A stretch of 64,000 bases of DNA from Pezicula radicicola (Eukaryota; Ascomycota; Leotiomycetes; Helotiales; Dermateaceae). The DNA lies in the NCBI GenBank assembly GCA_003008705.1, contig PDUO01000084.1, forward strand, positions 41,479-105,478, written 5' to 3'. Position 1 is the stretch's first letter, and every line of letters begins with the position of its first letter. This document shows positions 58,833 to 64,000 of this stretch, in pieces. A model generated the notes under the pieces. The model saw only the letters and a list, made by a program, of their open reading frames with translations, searched no databases and was not told where the DNA came from. A program made the translations under genes and the position numbers.

Positions 58833-59531
58833 AATGAGGATGAAGCTGGCAAGAAGTCTCTAGGTCCTAAGAGACAATACTATCAAAAGTTTATAGAAGT
58901 CACGTATTCTAAAAGTGATCAAAACACGTCCATAATAATCCCGAATTGTATCATGCATCACAATCTCCATGACTATTATGGAAAACTTAGCACATACCTT
59001 GGAGTTCCACAGTCCTTCGTTAGAGATATATTAATGAAACTATCTGCTACGGAAAACACCCCTAACATCCAAAATAAAAGACTATTCTCTGGCAAGTACT
59101 AGTGGACTCGTGCTTTTTTGAGTGGAGTAAAGGAAGACAAGGAGTCTGTAAGAAGCAATGACGACCATGGAGAGGAGTACTATGAGTCTTTTGCAGATCT
59201 ATTCGCTAATTCTCCTACATCTATACTTGCAAATGTCACTTGTAAGCCCAAGCTTAAGTCCGATACCCCATATAATGAGCCATTGAAGGGCTAGAGAGCT
59301 GGCCTTGCATACTCCATGTTTACGCCATTTAACACAATTGAAGTGTCTCCTGAGCTTCTCCTTCTACAGGAGCTGCCCAAAGAAGCATTCCAGGAAATAA
59401 GGACGCCACAAGGAGCGATCTCGCAAAGTTTAGAACCTCGAAGGCAAAAATACATTTCGGGGAAAGTAGTCAGTCCTGCCTTAAAATTCAGATTCTCGTC
59501 CCCTTGTCCCTCTCGTCAATGCAAAATTTAG
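58833..59531 (+). pseudogene. Unidentified gene, one frame with two TAG stops
   Basis: A single frame of about 232 codons runs from 58833 to the stop at 59529, interrupted only by TAG at about 59100 and 59292. Both positions are compatible with TGG-to-TAG. Composition is coding-like throughout, with YYQKFIEVTYSKSDQNTS near the start and NTIEVSPELLLLQELP near the end. No family is recognised; the 5' end is not found. Confidence 0.5.
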
Positions 59532-60018
59532 GAGCTTTAAGAAGAATGGATTTCTAATTGGATTCAACAACAAATCGTAATAGCAATAACAGTAACAAAT
59601 AACAAATAATAATAATAATAAATATTACAGTAAAAATATCGGTTTACTTCGATCATCAATCCCCTACCCGCTCTCGAAACGAATCACCACTCCACTCAAA
59701 ACCCATATACTACCCACCCACCTATTAGCGACAACTGGGCTTCTGACCTCCTCGCTTAGGTAACCTTCTCGTTCCTCTCCTCTCCCTTTTTTCCCTAGCA
59801 ATAACCTCCTCATTCCCACCAACTACTACGATTCCAATTCCAATTCCGTTTCCGTTTCCTATTTCCATCCGCACTTAACCATTCCTTCAATCCTCTACTT
59901 TTCCATCTCCCATTTACACATTCCCTAATCTGCCCTCTCCCTCCCTTCCTCTCCTCTCCTATCCTCTCCTCATAACCAACCATGCTATCGTCCATACATG
60001 CATGCATACATGCATTGC
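59532..60018. other. 3' flank of the Zn2Cys6 gene
   Basis: Holds an (AAT)n-like tract at 59600-59625 and a CT-rich stretch at 59750-59960, then the GCATACAT repeat near 60000. No gene is seen. Confidence 0.45.
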
Positions 60019-61531
60019 TCAAAACCGATAATCAACCCCCCTAGGAGCATACGTAGGCGCATGGGCATGAGCATGAGCATACCTATCCATTCCACCATCA
60101 CCATCACCATCACCCATCACAAAAGCCCACCATTCTCCATGATCAGGAGGGTATTGAAGTTGAGATTTATTAAGCTCGACGTCAAGGCCATGACCAAATC
60201 CAAGTCCAAGTCCATGGCCAAATCCAGGTCCAGGCCCATGTCCAGGCTCGGATTGGTATCGGTCTTGGTTATGGTTACCAGGTGCTAGTGCTGGTCTAGG
60301 ACCACCGCCCATTGATAATCCAATCTCCGTACCGTCGTATTGGTTCAGATGATGATGATTACAAGGATGCGGGAGAGCAGGAAGCGAATGGAGATGAATG
60401 GGAGATTTTAGGGGAGAGGGCTGTTTATTGATGGTGCTGTGGTTGTGATTGTGGCGCTGATTCATTATCATTGATGGGGATGGCTGAGCGAGAAGTCTCG
60501 ATGGCAAGTTGCATATACGTGGGAGTATCGAATCCGGGTATGCGGTTCTTGTGTACCTTTCTCGGGATACTGGTGGATGTGGTTGTGGTTGTGGTCCTGA
60601 TAGTCGTCTTGATGGTGTGTGGTGTTCCAGGATGCTGTCCTCCCTGACTTTTGGAGGAGATATGTGCGAGTAGTAAGGAGGGGATGAGGAGTTGGAATAC
60701 TCGTTTTGGAGAGGTCGTGACGGTGGGGTCTTTGGAGCCTGGTCCAGAGATTGAGATTGAGATTGAGATTGGGAGGAGGAGGAGGAGTTGGAATGATTGT
60801 TTGGGAGAGGTCGTGGTGGTGGAGTCTTGGGAGCTTGGTATAGAGATTGAAATTGAGATCGGGAGGAAGAGTTGGAATAATTGTTTGGGAGAGGTGGAGT
60901 CTTGGGAGCTTGGTACAGAGATTTAAATTGAGATCGGGAGGAGGAGGATAATGCATTTTTATTATGTCGATCATCGTCATCCTCATCCATATCATCCTAA
61001 ATCGATAATTTTCGTCAGCCAAAGTCCTAGAAATATTATATAAAATATTAAAACTTTTATAACCCTTCTTACCACATAAATACACTCTATCTTTCGTCGT
61101 CTACATGTTGTGCAACACCCATCCTTGCCCAGGCGGCTACAGCGGATCTTCCGATCGCGACATGGAGTACACTTTTGTCCCCCTTCATTAGCCCCTTGAT
61201 TTGAAAACAAAAAAGCAAAAAAAAAGGAAAAGAAAAAGGGCAAATTGGATGTAGGCGGGGGAGTGGGGTGGTTAAATGGATAGATTTAGATAATTATATG
61301 GGAATTGTGAGAATGGCTTGATTAGTTGAGGTGGTAGAGTATGAATAATAAGCAGTAGTGAGTGGGGTTGAAACAAAGGAACAAAGGAACAAAGAAACAA
61401 AGAAAGGCAAGGCAGGGCAAACAACTTACAGCAACAAAGCGCTTTGACTTTCTGATACTACAACTATAAGGGCTTTCATTTTTGTGTTTTTGGTGTTTTT
61501 GGTGGCTTCGGGTTTGGGTCTTGGTGGCCAT
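60019..61531 (-). CDS. Zn(II)2Cys6 transcription regulator
   Basis: Exon 61194-61073 carries the binuclear zinc cluster: KCTPCRDRKIRC, then CTTCRRRKIEC, with C-x2-C-x6-C-x8-C-x2-C-x6-C spacing and one extra Cys in the loop. A 76-nt intron (GTAAGA...CTGAC...TTTAG) joins it in phase to exon 60996-60019. That exon is low-complexity, with four diverged copies of an S-rich unit containing LYQAPKTPP or LDQAPKTPP, H-rich parts and a G-P repeat. A first exon from ATG 61531 to 61430 has a GTAAGT donor, but its phase does not fit the zinc exon; a donor about 40 nt earlier would. The 5' end is therefore unresolved. Such proteins are fungal DNA-binding regulators; the target is unknown. No fungal-specific middle homology domain is seen. 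Confidence 0.75.
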
Positions 61532-63104
61532 GCGTGCGTGTGTGGGTACGTACGTAAAAGTGAGGTACGTAGGTAGATAGAAAGAAGAGAAAGGAGCACT
61601 AGGTAGGAGTTCTGCGATGCTTGTTAAATAAAAAAACGGTGACCGTAGAGGATATCGGAGATGGAAAGAGAGAGAGAGAGACAAAGAGTAGCCGACAGAC
61701 ACGGAGGCCTGGAAGTGTAAAGAAGTATAATCGAAGGAAAGTAAAGTAAAGTGAATGAGTGAAGAAGGAAAAGAATTATGGTGATGATGATGATGATGAT
61801 ATCAAATAATTGGATGCAAGAAAGGATGGTTAACTGTCCTTTATGTTGAAGGTAGCTTGCTGGCTGCTTTTCTTACTTTCTTTGTCTGGACTTTTTTTGT
61901 TTTTCATTGTCTTACGGGGGCGGATGATACTATCAGCTTGGTTTAAAATTATTTACGCTACCAGCTGAAACCAATCAATAGAAAACAAGCGTACCCAGAT
62001 CGAGAAAAAAATATTCTGGATATTACCTATCTGTCTATAATTCATCTCCGAAGTTTCGGGAGTTCGATCCTCTCCGTAAGGTAAGCTGTCTGTGACAAAT
62101 CGTACGGCCCGAGCCGACGCCCATGAGCATCAAAAGGTGTAGGTAGGAAGGTAAGGCAGGCTTGGGTGAGAGCAAGAGCCCTGTATGGTCTAATTTTCTA
62201 AGGGCAAGTATGATAATAATATAATCGATATCCGAAAATCCTAATTGACCAACCACCATCGCTTTCTCGGAGGAAGACTTTCTCGGTTGAAGGTTAAGCG
62301 CGTATTTCCGCGCAACGCAATACGCAAAGGTATTTAGCTGGTACATGGTGTAATTAACGTAGCTGCCGGTTGAAGATGGATAAGATAGCACCGAGTCTTT
62401 AGGCTGGTGTTTGCTTGAGTTCTTATGAGTTCATCAATCGTCCGTTTGCCCTAGGTCATGCTAGCGATTTTGATATGTGGCATCGTGGTAGAGGAAAGCC
62501 TTCGCTATCGCTTCCGCCTTCACCACTGCTATCCTCCTTGGTGGTGTGTTGATCTCTTACTCGAAATGAAGCAAATAATAGTAAGGCTGGTAATATATGT
62601 ATGTTGCTTGAGATGGGGGAACTAGGCTGTTTCATGAGGGCTATGTGTCATACAAAAGTCTGTAGTGCAATGGCAAGATATAAATGCTAATAAGTGGAAG
62701 AGATGATGGGACCTCTAATGGTCTTGCACATGATAGTAGGAATATATAACAGTATGCGTGATGTGTGTTGCTTTCATAAGTATAGTACCTTGGAAACTTT
62801 TCCTTCACCTCATCTATAGAGATCTCTGCCATCACACATATAGGTTCCCAGCAGTATGGAACGCCCTATGATTGCTGTCTTGCTCTGGGAGTAGGAGCTT
62901 CACAAGTTGTACTCGTGTGGCCGTTTGATGTAGTTGTAATCGTCGAGAAAAATACCACCACCGCGATGATCACTGATAGAGACTCCGACAACCCGAGAAT
63001 GGAATGCTGAGGAAGAGGATGATAGAAGGGTGCCTTTTAATAGCTGAAAGAGCAGGAAATGTGCGAGGTGGTTGACTGCAAACTAAGTTTCGAAGCCATC
63101 TACT
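61532..63104. other. Gap between regulator and SDR relic
   Basis: Contains GA microsatellite at 61668-61680 and a (GAT)n tract near 61780-61800. A minus-strand ATG at about 62833 opens MAEISIDEVKEKFPR just before a GTACTA donor-like site, a possible gene start I cannot follow. The 118-codon frame at 62035-62391 has no recognised content. Confidence 0.4.
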
Positions 63105-63745
63105 GTCCTAGTAAGATTTGCGATAGCCATCACCGGCATTGCAAATCAGGACGTTCAAAGCTTTGCTCTTGTCGAGGAAGCGTTCGGCTCCCGCCCTCAC
63201 ATCGGCTCTCGATGATGTCGACTTGGCCAGGCTTGAGAATGCTTGCAAGTGCCTTCTCAGCAGCTGGGAGGTTTCGCGCGGTGAGGTACAACGTTGCCCC
63301 TGTCGTAGCGAGTGCTTTGGCTGTTTCGACGCCAATTCCTGAGGAACAGCCTGTGATAAGGAATACCTTTCCTGTGAGTGCAAGCAACATTAGCCCCACC
63401 AATCGAATTTCTATACTTGAGACACTCCATCCATCTCAGTCTCAGTCTCTTTTCACGCATTACAGTATATTGTCGAAAGACGTAAATTTTACGGCTCATT
63501 ACCCAATATCTTCTTTCCAGCCGTTTCGTACAGCCTCCCTCGTCCAAACCTTCAAGGAAAAACCTGGCCATGAGCAGGAGAAGCCGTACGCCTTCAGAGT
63601 TCCTGTATCCTCAGAGAGTTAACTGCAGTCAAATTTTGAAGGAGCCTGGTCTCAGATCATGCTTACGGATGCACGGGGTTATGAGGATTTGTTTACTTTG
63701 GACAGAGATGGATTTGGATGGATGAATTATACCTGCTAGGTTAAC
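63105..63745 (-). pseudogene. Short-chain dehydrogenase/reductase relic
   Basis: After an acceptor CTCACAG near 63388 the minus strand reads GKVFLITGCSSGIGVETAKAL, with the TGxxxGIG nucleotide-binding motif, then LTARNLPAAEKALASILKP. A one-base-type frame change with loss of a few residues follows near 63210; the next part is VRAGAERFLDKSKALNVLIC with the NAG motif, then an early stop at about 63108. A possible first exon (MVKNVNLA, about 63745-63722) would join in phase. The catalytic YxxxK part is absent, so it cannot be active. The closest pattern I know is the retinol-dehydrogenase/WWOX-like SDR group of fungi. Confidence 0.7.
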
Positions 63746-63799
63746 GTTCTTGACCATTTGTTCAATGTTACTATACTAATATCTAAATGCCCAGGAAGT

Positions 63800-64000
63800 C
63801 TTTATATATGATTATGTTCGACGGAGCCCTGACCTAACAGACAGGAAGACTAGCTATAGTGACATCGCACGAAGAATCCATTGCGGTAAGTCCCTTGTGC
63901 CTGAATGGCTATTCTTCGGCATTGTTTGACATATATCGACAACAGATCAGTCTCCACGTTCCGCAATTGGACGCATCAAGCTCCATATAGGTACTCGCTC
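63800..64000 (+). CDS. Partial unidentified gene running off the window
   Basis: A coding-like frame with DYVRRSPDLTDRKTSYSDIARRI leads to a GTAAGT donor at about 63890. An acceptor ACAG at about 63945 continues in phase with QSPRSAIGRIKLHIGTR to the window edge. The first part looks like a helix-turn-helix-type stretch. The start is upstream or at an ATG near 63809 in another frame; the 3' end is outside. Confidence 0.35.

Noticed and set aside
60468..61085. 205-codon minus-strand frame overlapping the regulator
   Set aside because: It is the shifted reading of the repetitive third exon of the Zn2Cys6 gene plus its intron.
62045..62090. tRNA-like T-arm GGGAGTTCGATCCTCTC
   Set aside because: A T-arm and loop can be drawn, but I find no matching acceptor, D-arm or anticodon arm at the right distance on either strand.
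62035..62391. 118-codon minus-strand frame
   Set aside because: No domain, no splice context and no coding-like composition; taken as chance.
1..64000. CRISPR array, rRNA genes, bacterial operons
   Set aside because: No regularly spaced repeat-spacer structure and no rRNA-like sequence. The introns and gene families are fungal.

Overview
The window looks like a filamentous ascomycete (Pezizomycotina) chromosome segment. Spliced genes have 60-90 nt introns with GTAAGT/GTATGT-type donors and CTGAC/TTAAC-like branch sites. The families present are fungal: Zn(II)2Cys6 regulator, highly reducing PKS, FunK1 kinase, DUF3435 tyrosine recombinase. Repeats carry saturating C-to-T/G-to-A damage typical of repeat-induced point mutation (RIP). 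I cannot place it more precisely by eye; a leotiomycete is only a guess.

Layout. 1-10135 is an AT-rich, RIP-ruined transposon nest: two copies of a ~1 kb-core inverted-repeat element, a 370-bp MITE, a Copia relic with several LTRs, and a probable second LTR-element fragment. 10136-13290 and 15782-19751 hold no gene I can support beyond broken fragments. Between them (13291-15781) lies a third copy of the inverted-repeat element with a 1561-bp Tc1/mariner element inside it. Comparing the three copies gives the empty site for each insertion.

19752-29555 is the most interesting part. Four unrecognised genes appear to form two divergent pairs: A(-)/B(+) and C(-)/D(+). A and C share an N-terminal motif block, and B and D share an N-terminal domain. 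B adds hydrophobic segments and a long helical C-terminus; D stops just before that point. This suggests a duplicated two-gene module.

29700-36951 contains a large unidentified pseudogene, a broken FunK1 kinase, a truncated uncharacterised gene, an apparently intact five-exon SRPK-type kinase with four regularly spaced CACGTG boxes upstream, and a small three-exon gene.

37000-64000 is largely a gene graveyard: DUF3435 recombinase relic, agmatinase split by a 4.8-kb intron-like insertion, P450 relic, truncated PKS relic, F-box relic with three in-frame stops, PP2A-like phosphatase relic, and an SDR relic. An apparently intact Zn2Cys6 regulator lies at 60019-61531. Many stops can be explained by CAR-to-TAR, TGG-to-TAG or CGA-to-TGA changes, so RIP-like mutation may have acted outside obvious transposons.
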